Assembly: GCA_021018815.1 (NCBI GenBank)
Contig: JAITYX010000002.1
Span: forward strand, 12,927,001 to 12,991,000
Reading direction: 5' to 3'
From: Talinum fruticosum
Taxonomy: Eukaryota; Streptophyta; Magnoliopsida; Caryophyllales; Talinaceae
Length of the DNA: 64,000 nt
Numbering within the stretch: the first letter of the stretch is position 1; every line of letters begins with the position of its first letter. Below, piece by piece: positions 1-12,325 of the stretch. The notes beneath the pieces are model-generated. The model saw nothing but the letters and a program-made list of their open reading frames with translations, did no database searches and was not told the origin of the DNA. A program made the translations under genes and the position numbers.

Positions 1-118
1 TCTCTATCGGGATTTGAACCTTGGTGGAGACAATTTCTTTGATAGTTGTGCAAGAAGTTGGGATGTGTTGTGGATTTGGACTTGGTATCTTTATATCATT
101 ACCTCTTTCCTTGTGTTT
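1..118 (+). repeat. SINE-like dispersed repeat, copy 1 (cut by window edge)
   Basis: The first ~118 bases resemble, in opposite orientation, the segment at 13355-13535. Shared blocks include the tRNA B-box-like stretch ending in CCTTGGTGGAGACAATTT and a following AAGTTGGGATGTGTTGTGG block. The 5' part with the A-box-like motif lies outside the window. Repeat status is seen directly from the two copies; tRNA/SINE origin is inferred. Confidence 0.6.
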
Positions 119-1547
119 TTAAGCCCAATTTAAATATATATATATATATATATATAAACTAAATGAAAGAAATTAAATGCCAAAATTTATTTTTCAAAAT
201 CAAATCTCATATATATGACTATTTATTTATCTTTATATATTGTAATTCTAATTATTTTTTAAAAAAACTAGTCATTGTTTATGTCAGTTAACTTAACTAG
301 TCATATAAAGACGTGGATTTTAATTTCATTTATATCAAACTTTGCATTTTATTCAAAAAAGAAAAATATGCTAGTTATTAAAGAATATAGTTGAGCTAAT
401 TTAACTAATAAATTATTTACAAGATGTTTGTTTTGTTTTGTTGTATAAAAAAAGATTAGAAAGGGACATAAATGTTTCATAAGTATAGTAAATTCAGACA
501 TTTAAAAAGACAAAATACGTGATTTGTTTAATGAAAGACTCGTCAACATATATATTATTACCATTCAACAAATCGTGGTTAATTGGCTTACCATGTTGTA
601 GACTTCCATTATCTTCTGTGGCAAACGACTCTTCCCACAGATATAGTCTTCTGGGACAGACAACCCAAAAAAGGTTGCAACTTATCCTTCAAATGGGGAA
701 AAAAAACAGACAGACCTCTTTGTCATTCTATATTGGAGCCTCTTCTCATTCTTCAGTTTAAATTAATTTTGTATAATTTATCTAACACTCGTAATCATTT
801 ACTATCTAATCCTTTTTTTTTTTGTTTTTATGATAGTTAATTTTTATGAATCAAAGCTGAGATATTATTGACTAAAAATTATTGTAAATATATTTTAAAT
901 ACTCCTAAAAGATATACTTTCGAGTGATAGATTATTGATTTAGGTCACAAAATAACTTTAGTTTTTCCTTCATCAAACCATCTATCGACATACAACGAAG
1001 TAGCGTAGTCGAACGTTATGGAAAACTATAATTGTTTCAATATAATTTGTGAAGGCAAGTGTTAAAATCCCTACCTAATTTAATATCAAATTTTATTATT
1101 TTTTTAATCTTCAAATACATAAAGCAAAACCAACACCATTTTCAAGAAAAAAAAAAAGGCGACCTAACCTTGCGTCCTTATGCACAACTTGAAAATATTT
1201 TATCAAGAAAATACAGTGGTCCCCGGGATAGGCGAAGGAGCAGCTTCCTTTTTGAGGAAGAATTTGTATATTTAGACCCCAAAAAAAAAAAAAAGAATGT
1301 GTATCCTTTTTAAAAAAATAAAAAGAATTTGCAAAGACTGTGTAAAAATCTGTCTTTAAATAATGTGACCCTCAATTCAAGACAGCGGGGGCGTCGGAGA
1401 AGGTACAAGCGAAATCACCAATCTCGCTTCCCTTCTCGGTCTCTCTCTCTCTCTCTCTTGCCCGTTCATTGTGAGCTTTGAGACAGACAGTCATAGTCGC
1501 GCCTTCCCGCCCCATCATCTTCTCCACTGAGGGACTCCATCATCACA
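119..1547. other. Intergenic and 5' flank of the NFD4-like gene
   Basis: AT-rich sequence with a short TA microsatellite near 138-155 and poly-A/T runs. A CT dinucleotide run at about 1440-1458 lies in the probable 5' leader of the downstream gene, a common leader feature in plant genes. No convincing ORF or RNA gene is seen. Confidence 0.5.
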
Positions 1548-4432
1548 ATGGGGCTGCTGTCGGACCGCCCTTCCACGGCCACCGCCCTCAAATGGATGGG
1601 CTTTGTCACCGCCGTCTGGGTCCAGGCAATTTCCGGCAACAACTACACTTTCTCTAACTACTCCGACGCCCTTAAGACCTTGATGAACTTGACCCAGGTG
1701 CAATTGAACAATCTCTCCGTGGCTAAGGATGTGGGCAAGGCTTTTGGCCTTCTTGCTGGCCTTGCCTCTGATAGCTTCCCCACTTGGCTTCTCCTCCTTA
1801 TTGGCTCGATCGAAGGTCTGGTTGGTTATGGAGCTCAATGGCTTGTTGTTAGCAAGACCATTAATCCCCTTCCTTACTGGGCGGTATGTCTTTTCTTGTT
1901 CTCAAGATATTCTCTCTCCAATTCATTAGCTGATGGGGAATTTTGGTCATCTTGGTATTTATGGGGGACTTTCAGATTTGGGTGCATTGTTCGCTTATTA
2001 CCACATTTTTCAATTGTTTCTTTCTATTTATGAGTTTTATATAAAAGATGAGTTGGTGATTTGTATTTTTCCTTCATCTTGTCCACTGTGGATATTTAGC
2101 ATATTCTCTCGGTGAATCTTTAGAGGTTCACAAATCATACCCAGACCTTGGTTTGAACGCACTTTTGCTAAACTTTATGCTTTTCTGGAAACCAATAAAA
2201 CTTTGTATTCTTGCCTTTTGTGGCCAGGGATGAACTTGTCATCAGGTTGAAGTGTTGATCAAATTGCATAGAGTAAATTAACTAGTATATTGTTATGATC
2301 CTTGAGCTTATAAGTGAAGCTAAAGGGTATTTTCCAAATGTTGCAGATGAGTATATTTTTGTGTATGGGAGGAAACAGCACAACATGGATGAACACAGCC
2401 ATTTTGGTCACATGTATAAGAAATTTTCGCAAAAACAGGGGACCAGTTTCCGGGATTCTCAAGGGTTATGTGGGCTTAAGCACTGCTATATTCACTGATC
2501 TCTGCAATGCCCTTTTCTCAAACAGTCCTGCTCAATTCCTCATGATGCTCTCTGTTATCCCTTTCGTGGTTTGCTTAACCGCCATGGTCTTCCTTCGAGA
2601 AGTTCCTCCATCGACCACCGCATCAGAGATTGCAGAAGAATCGAACTACTTCAATATGTTCAATATTGTGGCAGTTGTTGTTGCGGTCTACCTCTTAGGA
2701 TATGATTTTCTAGGCTCTCAGTTACAAGGCCGTATAATTGATATGGTATTTTCTGTTATTTTATTGGCTTTGCTTGCCATACCATTGATAATTCCGGCAT
2801 ACATTGCAATCAAAAGCTGGCTTGACACAAGAGCTAAAGATGATATCGAGGATCAGAATGTTGAGCCCTTACTGGCTCAAGAAGTTGTGCCTGATTCACA
2901 GCCCAAGGAAGAAGTAGCGGTAGTGGCCGAGCCACCTCCCAATGAGGAGGATGTAAATGGGGAGATTAACAAGTCACAGCCTGCCATCGGAGAAGAACAC
3001 ACCATCTTTGAGGCACTCAAGACGGTTGATTTTTGGGTGTTGTTTGTGTCATTCTTGTGTGGGGTTGGGACTGGCTTGACGGTGATCAACAACATGGGGC
3101 AGATGGCATCCGCTCTTGGCTACACGGAGGTGTCGATCTTTGTGTCTCTCCTTAGCATAATGGGATTTTTCGGCAGAATTATTTCCGGGACTGTTTCAGA
3201 GTATTACATCAAGTAAGCCCTCCGTTAATATCTGATTCGTATGCTTTTGAATTTGCTGCAATTTAGTATATTCATGTTATTAATTGGTGCGTAGGCATGA
3301 CTTTAATTTCTCTATGGCATGTATGGGGTTGTTTTTCATGTTACGACATCATTGACTCCAATGATCGTTTATTTTGGAAGGTCATGCCGGACTTGACGCC
3401 CTTCCAATGCTCAAAATCTTTGTTTAATAGTATTTTGCTTCAATGTGATTACAATATTTGATCTCTGTTAGGTTGATGAACTGCATTTCTTGCTAAGTTT
3501 CAGATGTCTGTCAAATATTATCTATGTTAAACATGAAGCCATAATTTCTCAATCCTAAAAATTAAATTTAGCTTTTTTGGAGAAGAGAGGGGGAGATTGC
3601 GAATGTTGCTATTCATCATTGCAAAAGGGTGCTCATTCTGCATATGGACCATTCAGATATTGCAATCCCTGTTTTTAATAGTCTCAGGATCTGATTTTGT
3701 CTATGGACTGAGTCCCGCGCTAGATTTTGTTGGGCCTTCTCGTCATTAATTTATTTAGGCAGCTTTTGGCCTTATTATTTTGTAGGTTGTGTCCATCATA
3801 AAATTATTTTGAAATTGTGTGCTGTGTCTCATTTCTTGACTCTCTGTTTCTGAATGGATGAAAACAGAAAACTTATGTGTCGATCCATCTACGCTGCTAA
3901 CACAATCAGACTAAATTTCAAGGATTTAATTGATCTCCTGACAATGTGATGATCATTCTGCAGGGAAGCTGGAATCCCAAGACCAGTATTCAATGCAGCC
4001 TCCCAGATCTTACTGGCTGTGGGATACGTGGTGATGGCCATTGCAATACCTGGGAGCGTGTACATTGGTTCAGTGATAGTTGGGCTGTGCTATGGTGTTC
4101 GCCTGGCAATCACAGTCCCCACAGCCTCAGAGCTATTTGGGTTGAAATACTATGGTCTCATCTACAACATTCTGATCCTGAACCTTCCCCTCGGGTCCTT
4201 CCTCTTCTCGGGTCTTCTTGCTGGTTTGCTCTATGATGCGGAGGCTACTGCCACTCCCAGCGGAGGGAACGAGTGCTACGGGCCGCACTGTTACAGGCTC
4301 TGCTTCTTGATCATGGCCGGTGCTTGCCTCGTCGGGTGTGCTCTAGATGTGGTGATGGCCATGAGAACCAAGGACCTCTACAAGAAGATATCCGCAAGCA
4401 AAAGGTCAAAATCAGTGGTGAATGGAAGATAA
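1548..4432 (+). CDS. NFD4-like nodulin/major facilitator family transporter, 3 exons
   Basis: Three exons, 1548-1883, 2347-3212 and 3964-4432, join in frame to 556 residues with canonical GT-AG introns, close to the ~550 residues of the family. The N-terminal half is a Nodulin-like domain: it opens with KWMGFVTAVWVQAISGNNY, and exon 2 begins just before the hallmark CMGGNSTTWMNTA. The C-terminal half resumes after an acidic cytosolic linker (about residues 280-345) with DFWVLFVSFLCGVGTGL and ends with GLKYYGLIYNILILNLPLGS, giving about 12 membrane segments in all. The family is plant-specific membrane proteins related to Arabidopsis NUCLEAR FUSION DEFECTIVE 4; the substrate is unknown for most members. 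It looks closest to the At2g16660/At4g34950 subgroup (from memory). The start is the first ATG after a pyrimidine-rich leader. The reading frame is intact throughout. The gene converges on the thaumatin-like gene downstream. Confidence 0.93.
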
Positions 4433-7125
4433 CGAGAGCTTGTGGGATACTCTTCTCTTCTTGAAAGCGCATTCATTGTGTTGTAGTGACTGTTCCATAC
4501 GTAGTACAAAATGCAATTTTGTGACACTTGTGGTGTGTTTGGAAAACAAAAGGTGAGAAATGGATGCTTCTTGTTCTAATCTAGATTGCTTAATCATGTT
4601 AGGTCTATTCTGAAGCTCTTCATTCTGGGTTCTAATTTTATTTTTTCAATAATGAATTTCATTAATTAAATGCCATACTGCATTTACAATAAAGATCAAA
4701 TTCAAACAAATTCATAACTAAAATAATAAAATAAATTTTTCGATTGAAAGAATTAATTGAAACTATTCTAAACGCTCTTCTTCCACTCAATTGATGTTTC
4801 ATCTTACAACATTTAACAAGGAGATATACGGATCTTATACGGTTTTCTGTTGAATATATTTATTTGTTTTAATAGTCCAAATTTTAAAGAATTGATGCGA
4901 TTTGCAAACCGATCCGACAATCAATCAACAATTCACCCACATATAACCATAATATCATGAAAAGAAATCGTTTAAAAACGAGAAATAATACCACTCATTC
5001 AAAGAAGGTATAGAGAGACTCTCACAAATAAAGAGAGAATAATTATTTGTAGATAAAATATTAGATAAAACATAAAAAAAAAAAAAAAAGAGATTGAGTC
5101 TTAACATACATGATGACAGTCCTAAAAAAAAAGTTTGGATTTTTTTAGAGAGGAGGGGCAGAGAAGAGAAGCAGGAGGCGGTTTTTTTCCATTATGGGCT
5201 CTAATTATTCATTTGAATATGGATGATTTCTTTATTCAAAAGCGTAATTTTTTTTTTTAATAGATGATTGATACTTATAGAAGTATTAGGCCCTGTTTGG
5301 TAAATTGAGTTGTTTGAGTAGCGGATAACCTGTTTGTGTAGTCGATAGCCGATAAGTCGTTAGATTTTAGCCGTTAGTGGATAGCTGTTCAATTGAGCGG
5401 TTGAATAAATGTGTTTGGTAAATTTAACGGTTGAGTTAGCTGATTATTGTAAATTGACGTAAAAGGATATAAATAATTTGTCAAATATAAATGAATGAAG
5501 GGTTTTTTTGTCAAAAAATATGAAACGCTACTTTCAAATGTGAAAAGCTAATATTCTTAGCTTTTCGTAAACATTACTTGAAACGCTAAAAGCTACTGCA
5601 AACGCTAGTTAAAACACTACCTTACCGAACGCTAATATTTGGTTGATTAGTGTTTTAATTTAGTGAAATCGCTAAAAGTTACTTCAAACGCTGTCGCGAA
5701 CGCGCCTTAATAAGAAAGGGAAGTAGTCCACCCGAGCTGCCTGGATGTCCTTTGGGAGGTGAAGGAATACATCATGGAAGGCTTAGAGTTGGGCCGGGTC
5801 TGCGCCACTTGGGCTTCTTCAAGATGGGTCATAGACTCATAGGAAACTGACCCATAAACAAGAAGCCCTTGTACATTCTCTTTCCAAAGTGCAGGAGTTG
5901 AATTGAATTCGTGGGTGTAGACTGACAAGCGGCGAGTGAGCAGTGAGGTTGTCAAATATATACAACCGTCTGGGCTTTTTAATCTTTAATTTAATTTAAT
6001 AATGGCAAAGCTGAAAAGGTTGGAATTAACCCCAACTCAATCATTACCTTACCACTTAACACCTTTTCATTCTTTCCGCTATTTCTTTTCCTGGTTTTTT
6101 TTCTCCCTCTCGCGACAGCAACTGCTTTTTTGACAAATTAAGATGCTTTCCCCTCAATTTAATGCATTCATACTCGTACCATAAAGAGAGTATTACTCCA
6201 TAATTTCATAATACCCACTTGATTTAATTAATTATACATCTTAACATACAAAGAACATTCTCGTTTAACTGTTTCATGTAATTTTGGCTTGTTAGGAGTT
6301 GGGTATAAGTGCTAAAGGTAAATTCGGGCCTATTCGCTTTAACTATTAAAAACTAATTGTTAACTGTTACTGAACTGTTAAGATTAACTGTTGGCTTAAA
6401 GACGTGTCTAAATTGATTGCTGAAATTGGTTCAATTCATGAGTTGAAGATGACCTTAGAATAACCTCAAAGATTTGATGACAGACATGAGTTGAAATTCT
6501 GGGGCGAAAAAACAGCAATGTATAATCGCATAGCAGACAAAAAAAGAAATACAAACTACAATCTTGAGCCACAGGCAATGTCATCTTTTTCCTTTTCTTT
6601 TTCTCTCTCCTCCTTAGAGACAGAGCCAACCCTTTTTTCTGTACAAGTTCACATTAGCAAAATGCATCAACCACTTTCTCCCTTCAAACCAGGAGGGAAA
6701 AAAGGAGGCCCAATCAGATATTTAAAACAAACAAATCCTAAAGTGCTAAAACCCCAAACACCGAATTTATCCTGTATACATGATTACTACTACTAATTTT
6801 TGTGAGAATATTTGGTAGTTGGTTTGGTGTAAATGTGGGTGAGTGAATCTTCAGCTTTTTGCTTTGCCTGCCAACTATTCGATGAAATGCCAGTGCCAAT
6901 GATGGTCTCCAAACCCTTTCAAACTGGAAAACTAAGACAGTCTACAACGCAATCAAAGCAAAAAGAGGGAGAAAATTGCAGAAACTAGGACTACTACTAG
7001 AGTTGGTTGCAAAGAGCTTGATGCTCCCATTGCTAACCCAGCTAACCATGACCCATCTTGTACCATTGCTGTTGTCGTCGTCCCTGACTCGGATCCATAT
7101 CCAGCCTCTGAAGCTGACCCGTATG
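4433..7125. other. Intergenic between convergent genes
   Basis: Holds the 3' region of the transporter gene, a Tourist-like MITE at 5289-5706 and the 3' flank of the thaumatin-like gene. A short minus-strand ORF at 5707-5955 abuts the MITE but matches nothing I recognise. Around 6325-6400 there is a fragment (CCTATTCGCTTTAACTATTAAAA) resembling the left end of the MITE at 43622. Confidence 0.5.
5289..5706. mobile_element. Tourist-like (PIF/Harbinger) MITE, about 418 bp
   Basis: Starts GGCCCTGTTTGGTAAATTG and ends CGCTGTCGCGAACGCGCC, with imperfect terminal inverted repeats (GGC...GTT). Both sides are flanked by TTA, the target duplication typical of PIF/Harbinger elements. The interior is AT-rich, non-coding, and contains repeated AACGCT/AGCGTT-type motifs. 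No transposase. The family assignment is inferred from the termini and TTA. Confidence 0.65.
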
Positions 7126-8424
7126 TCATTTCCCTGACCCAACTGGGGTTGAGCTTGAGCTCATGGGATCCGATCCGGATACATCTGGGGTTGTCATTGT
7201 CACTGGCGTCGCACTCGTCACTGGGGTTGCTTCTCTTGATGATTTCTGACTGACATGTACCACCAGAGCGCCCCAACAATTAAACATTTTATTGATTGAA
7301 TTTTGTCAGATGGAAAATAAATAGCAGCATTAACAACCCACAATCCCACATGCATGCATTAACTACCAAAACTTAGCTGCCCAATTTACAGATGGATAGA
7401 ACACAAAACATCAGCACTAAGAAGTGAATGCACACAAGGTGTTTGTGAAAATGCCAAGGAGGAAAAGTGGCAAGTACCTGGGAGTAGAGGGGCAAAATGT
7501 GATGGTATAATCAGCTCCGCTACAAGTGAATGTACTTGAGGCGTCATCGTAGGCGTAGCTATAAGATCTGGGGCAAGCTGACTTGAACATCTGCGAGTAA
7601 ATCGTCGGCTTGCAGGTGGCGGGTGATCCATACGCGCCGCTGCAACAATACTCCGGAGTCCCGAAGGCCTCACACGCACTCTTACAAGCGTCGCCATTCT
7701 CCACCTTAAGCTCACTCGGACAAGCCTGGTTCAGATCAACCACGCACCCGGTGGTTGCGCACAGACCCGACCCACCACTGACTTCCACCAACATGGGCAA
7801 GTTGTACCCATCAACGAGGCTTACATCGTAGAAGTCCTGCCCGCCCGATCCGAGAGTGAACTCCGCCAGCGTAGCGGGTGGCTCTGCCCCGGCTCCGTTG
7901 CACTCCATCTTGCCGGAGCCGCAGTCGCCTGTGGCGCAGGACCCAGTACTCGACTTGTCGAAGTTGCACCCGGTTCGGCCCCAGAAGCGGCCGGACCACC
8001 CGGTTGGGGCTTGGAAACCGCGGGAAGTTTCCGCCGGAAGTTCGAACCCAGTGCTGTCCAGATTCGGACTACCCGCATTTGCTAGCACTCCGGGCCAAAC
8101 AGTGTACTCGCATTTGTTGACAAATGTGAAACTAGCCGCCCAAGCACCTGCAGATTCAAGCCCAAGAGTAAAGTTATTAGTGAGAGAAAACAGAGCGGAA
8201 CTCTGAATCTGTTAAAATGGGAGAAAGATTGTATTTTGTTAGTTCAATGCAGCTTCAGGAGAGAGGAATGGAAAACCCAGATAACAAAATCGCATAAAAA
8301 CAGTAACTTTGGGTCAGTGTTGCAACAAGAGAGGGGGAGGAATAGTAGTAGAACCTCTTGAAAGGAGAAGTAGAAAAGCAAGCTTGAGGGTGAAGTTGAA
8401 GCAAAGATAATTTAACAGATCCAT
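7126..8424 (-). CDS. Thaumatin-like protein (PR-5 family), copy 1; tail reading frame broken
   Basis: Exons on the minus strand are 8424-8355, 8147-7478 and 7249-7126. They encode a hydrophobic signal peptide (exon 1), then a thaumatin domain starting ASFTFVNKCEYTVWPG. Sixteen cysteines are visible, as expected for the large thaumatin-like proteins. So are the signature around CATGDCGSGKMEC and the acidic-cleft region AEFTL...DFYDVSLVDGYNLPM. Such proteins are secreted and linked to defence or stress. The open frame of exon 3 gives a Ser/Thr-rich tail beginning SQKSS and stops at 7126 (287 residues). A longer tail continues in another frame down to about 6953. It contains GSWLAGLAMG followed by a hydrophobic end, as in GPI-anchored relatives. 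One extra base near 7129-7134 would join the two, so the true product may be longer. Tandem paralogue of the gene at 12326-15550. Confidence 0.88.
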
Positions 8425-9870
8425 GTTGATACACTCTGTTTTTCCTCCGTGTTTAGCTCTCAGGCGGTGATGGAGATTTGTGGGGAGGAGAATCAGGGAA
8501 AAGGGGTTGGATCCTAGGAGAAATTAGAGAGAGTAAAGAGGAGGAAGAAGAAAACAGGGGATTGTGCCTCCTTGTGCTGTCCCCTGACTAGGGTGGAGGC
8601 ATAAACGGGCAAATGAAGTTCAGGTCAGGGGCTTCAGTAGCCTAAATGATAGAATAGAAACCTCGAACAGAGAGAGAGAGAGAGAGGGAGGGAGGTGGTA
8701 GGGAAGTGGGGGTGTCAGAGTGAAGCCCATGCCTGGAAACTATAAATGGTAGTCACGCTTTATTCCATTGAATAAAGATTTTATGTATTCAAGTATTATC
8801 TTGTCGTTCGTATAAATATAATCGGTACATCAGTCGTATTCATAAATTCTTGAAAATTTACTCCATTGTTATTTGTGCATCAGCCAAGACTCCAAGAGAA
8901 TGGAGATGAAAAATGCCCTTTTTCTTTCAATCTTTCTTTTATTTGGCGCTGGTTGGGTCATCAAATATTTGGTGTAGCTAAAAAATCAAGTACTTGGTGT
9001 AGTATGCTCTAACATAGGTGCAATACTTTTTCCCTGGTCAGTAAACCAGAAAATTAGGTAAATTATTATAGGTCATTAGGATCCCATAGGAACAATCGCT
9101 AAACAAATTCATCAACTTGTGTATATGAAGAAAACTATAATGATAAAATGAAAATATCAAAAAAACTAATAAGAATTATCACTTTATAATCCTACCTAAA
9201 AATACTAATTATACAGAGGCCTATATAGTACCACAAGTCATACAAACCCTAATACTGCTTCGATCCACCCAATATAACATGTCATTATATAGACTAAATT
9301 GACAACTCAAACATAATAGTTTAGAGGACAAAAACAAAAATTAACCAACATTATACTATTACTATTAATTGAATCATCAAGTCAAACTTTATTTAAATTT
9401 TTAACTGATTATCATATTCTTTAGTGATTTTAAAAGTTTATCGAATTAATAATTTATCTTTCAGATCGAACAACCCTTACACAAAATTTCTAACTGGTTG
9501 CTCTCGTTTCATGGGCTAGCTTCCTCATTATAAGAATTTTATAAGAAAAATCTTTATCCTCCTACGACTCTTTTACCATCTTTTTCTTTGACATGGCCTT
9601 TTTCCTCAGCTTTATTCAACCTTTGAGGTTATGAGATGCTTGGACCCTTCTATCCCTTTGCTCCTTTTGTTATTCTCCTCCCTAAAATTTATCAGTTAAG
9701 GCAAATTGGCACCAATGATTAATCGATGTATTCATATTGTATGCTACTTCTTGTGACAGGTGGGTGAGTTTAGGTTGTTGGAAGGATGTGATGGCATTAT
9801 GAGTAAAGAATTCTGGTGGCCATTAATTAAAACAAGGGAAGAGAAAAGAGGGGCATCGGATTCTTTGTCT

Positions 9871-9899
9871 CACACAGACACAGACACAGACACAGACAC
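9871..9899. repeat. CACAGA hexanucleotide tandem repeat
   Basis: Four full CACAGA units plus partial units in a row. A simple microsatellite in intergenic DNA. Confidence 0.9.
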
Positions 9900-10217
9900 T
9901 ATCCAGTCTCCAATACTACCAGTTGGTGATTCCCCTCTTTTCATGGTTATGTGGGGAACTACATCCACTCGTAAATGCTCCTAAGCTTGACCCCAGCTGT
10001 TGCTTCTGCTTCCTCATTTTCACTAACAATACACAAAATATTCGACAATGTATATGAGACAACAGTAAGCGTTACATATTTTTATCCATCTGCAGTTAAT
10101 TAATTATCTGAAAGAGCCAGCTGATCTGAGTGTAATTTGATATTGAATTTGTACGATTAGTTTAATTAGTAATTGTCGACTTTGATCCAGCAGCTAGAAT
10201 TATTAAGTGTCTCTTGA

Positions 10218-10244
10218 GCTCCGAGCATTAATGGTGCTCGGAGC
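10218..10244. other. Perfect 10-bp inverted repeat (hairpin or palindromic site)
   Basis: GCTCCGAGCA and its exact reverse complement TGCTCGGAGC are separated by 7 bases (TTAATGG). It could form a stable hairpin or be a dimeric protein site. No gene is adjacent; function unknown. Confidence 0.8.
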
Positions 10245-12325
10245 AACTGCTTTGTCTGTCTGCTGAAACTCTTGTGTATAGTTATCGTCAGTGTGTCTAA
10301 GGAGTACGCTATCTGAAGGCTTCAGTACTAGGTTGTTTGAACTTAACAGTCTTATCGCAAAGTTGTAAACTTCTAACGCTTCATGATTAGTGACACAAAG
10401 CTTCAGTATACCGAAGATAGTAATTGTTAGTGTCATCCTCAATGGAGTTTGCTTTTCAAAAATCGAAATAGCTCCTGCTGTTCTTCTGAGAGAAACATCA
10501 TAATTCACTAAACACAACTTGATTCACTCAGGCATTACAACAGACCACATAATTGCTGTTATTGAGTTAGATTTGACTGGTGGTCAAGTGTGTATGATGA
10601 ACAAAAGCATTCACAATTATTCATCAGTAACGTACCCATTTGGCACAGTTAGATAGCTGAGTTGGTTTTAGAGGCTCAAGGGCTGATACATGAAGGGCTC
10701 CTCACACGTGCAGTAGTCCCCACCCGCACGCTTTGCCTCTTAAACATGTAGCCATACACGCCCGGTCCCGGCCCCAGCCCCGGCCCTCTATAGTCTCAAC
10801 ATGAAACAGGTATCGTGTCGGGAGTGACCTTTTTGAACGGAAGGCCATGGTAGCCTTCTTTTTAAACTTATATTCAACTCTCAGCCTTCTTTCTAAACTT
10901 ACATTAAACTCTCATCGCATAATAACTCATGAAAAGGCCGGTCGGTTGCTCAGTGTGTAGAGAATTATCTGTATTTCAATTACCATATGAATAACATCGT
11001 CAACAAAATGTTGTGCATGCGTTGTTCAGTGCCAGTCATTTCATAAAAGAGGGTCGGGGGACAGAGAAAGGTGGGTAATTGAGGATAACACTTTAACAAG
11101 ATTCTTATTCTATTCCCTCATTCAAGAGTCAAGAAATTGCTCGAAACATACCAGATTTCATTAGCAATCATAGATTTTCATTATACATTCCCAATAATCA
11201 TTTAGACAACGGCATATTGGTTCCTTAATACCGAACATAATTATCTCCTGACGACTCACAAATTCTTTCAAGAATGGATAAATTCTGATACTGGGAAGCC
11301 AAGCATTATCTGAGTTTTGGATGGTTGAATGCCATTCAGCACCAGCGGCACTCACAACGAGAAATGGAATTACAAGGTGAAGAAAAAGTTGAGATCGGCT
11401 CAAAATCCAGAGCTAGACTGTTGGGATTTCATCTCAGTCTCAGGCGGGTTTCTGAAACCAAAGTTGTAAGGATTTTATGGCCCCTGTTACTGTAAAGATC
11501 CACAGCACAAAACTCGCAGATAAGATCCAAATGAAATCATAATGAGGTAGGTTGATTGGCTATCATCAAATTTTATCTCCAGAATCAGAAAAAGTTGCAG
11601 CCAAATATTTATTGTACCATGAAAAATGAAAGGGAAGACAACCCTTCTTTGGGAAAGGGGATAACTTTTATTGGAATTCCCTGTGTAATGCAGTGTAGAC
11701 CACCCTTTGTGCATTAATAATAATACATCACTTAGAATCTGCAAATCTTTTTACAGCTTTAATTAACGTTGGCCTTGGAGATAGGGACGTCACATCTTTT
11801 CAAAGGGCCTTCGGATACCAATACCATTGAGGTTGAGGCCATTGCCATTCAGCTCAACCTTGGGTCATAAATTAACATTCCACATACTGTTTTATAGCGA
11901 CCTCTTTTCAACAGTAGGGTAGTCCCAAACCAAGTCCTCAGTCCTCAGCCTAAGAATAAATATATACAACAAGGAAAGCAGGAACTCAAATGAGTGTTTT
12001 GCTTGTCGATGTCTCAATATTCTTCAGTACATTGCAGTATTACATTGTTGTAACAAACAAAAATGTGACCAAAAATAAGCCGCCTTGTGGCAAGGGGGAG
12101 GACAAAAATGGAACGACGACAAGCCAAGAAGATTTCACAGTATTTACAGCATCACCTGGGCTATTTTCAGATTACACAAGACGTGGAATTTTCTCATCTT
12201 TGCCCCGATTGAGGTAGGTAGGTATAAAAAATGAGAGGTGTAAAGATGCCAGAGGGAACTAGTACAGCAATTTGTACCCATTTTTCTTGACTACCGGCCT
12301 GAAAGTTCCCATGACATTGACAAAT

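Larger units (their letters stand above)
8425..12325. other. Intergenic between the two thaumatin-like genes
   Basis: Contains the promoter side of copy 1, with a GA run near 8672-8687, and the 3' flank of copy 2. A hexanucleotide repeat lies at 9871-9899 and a perfect 10-bp inverted repeat at 10218-10244. Near 10650-10672 a tRNA A-box-like stretch (TAGCTGAGTTGGTTTTAGAG) occurs without a visible B box. ORFs here are short and have no recognisable domain. Confidence 0.5.

Noticed and set aside
5707..5955. 82-residue minus-strand ORF next to the MITE
   Set aside because: No recognised domain, no promoter or splice support, ends at the transposon junction; could be chance.
9871..9899. CRISPR-like or minisatellite coding repeat
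   Set aside because: Simple hexanucleotide microsatellite without spacers.
10650..10672. tRNA gene candidate (A-box-like stretch)
   Set aside because: No B box, no acceptor stem and no cloverleaf could be drawn.
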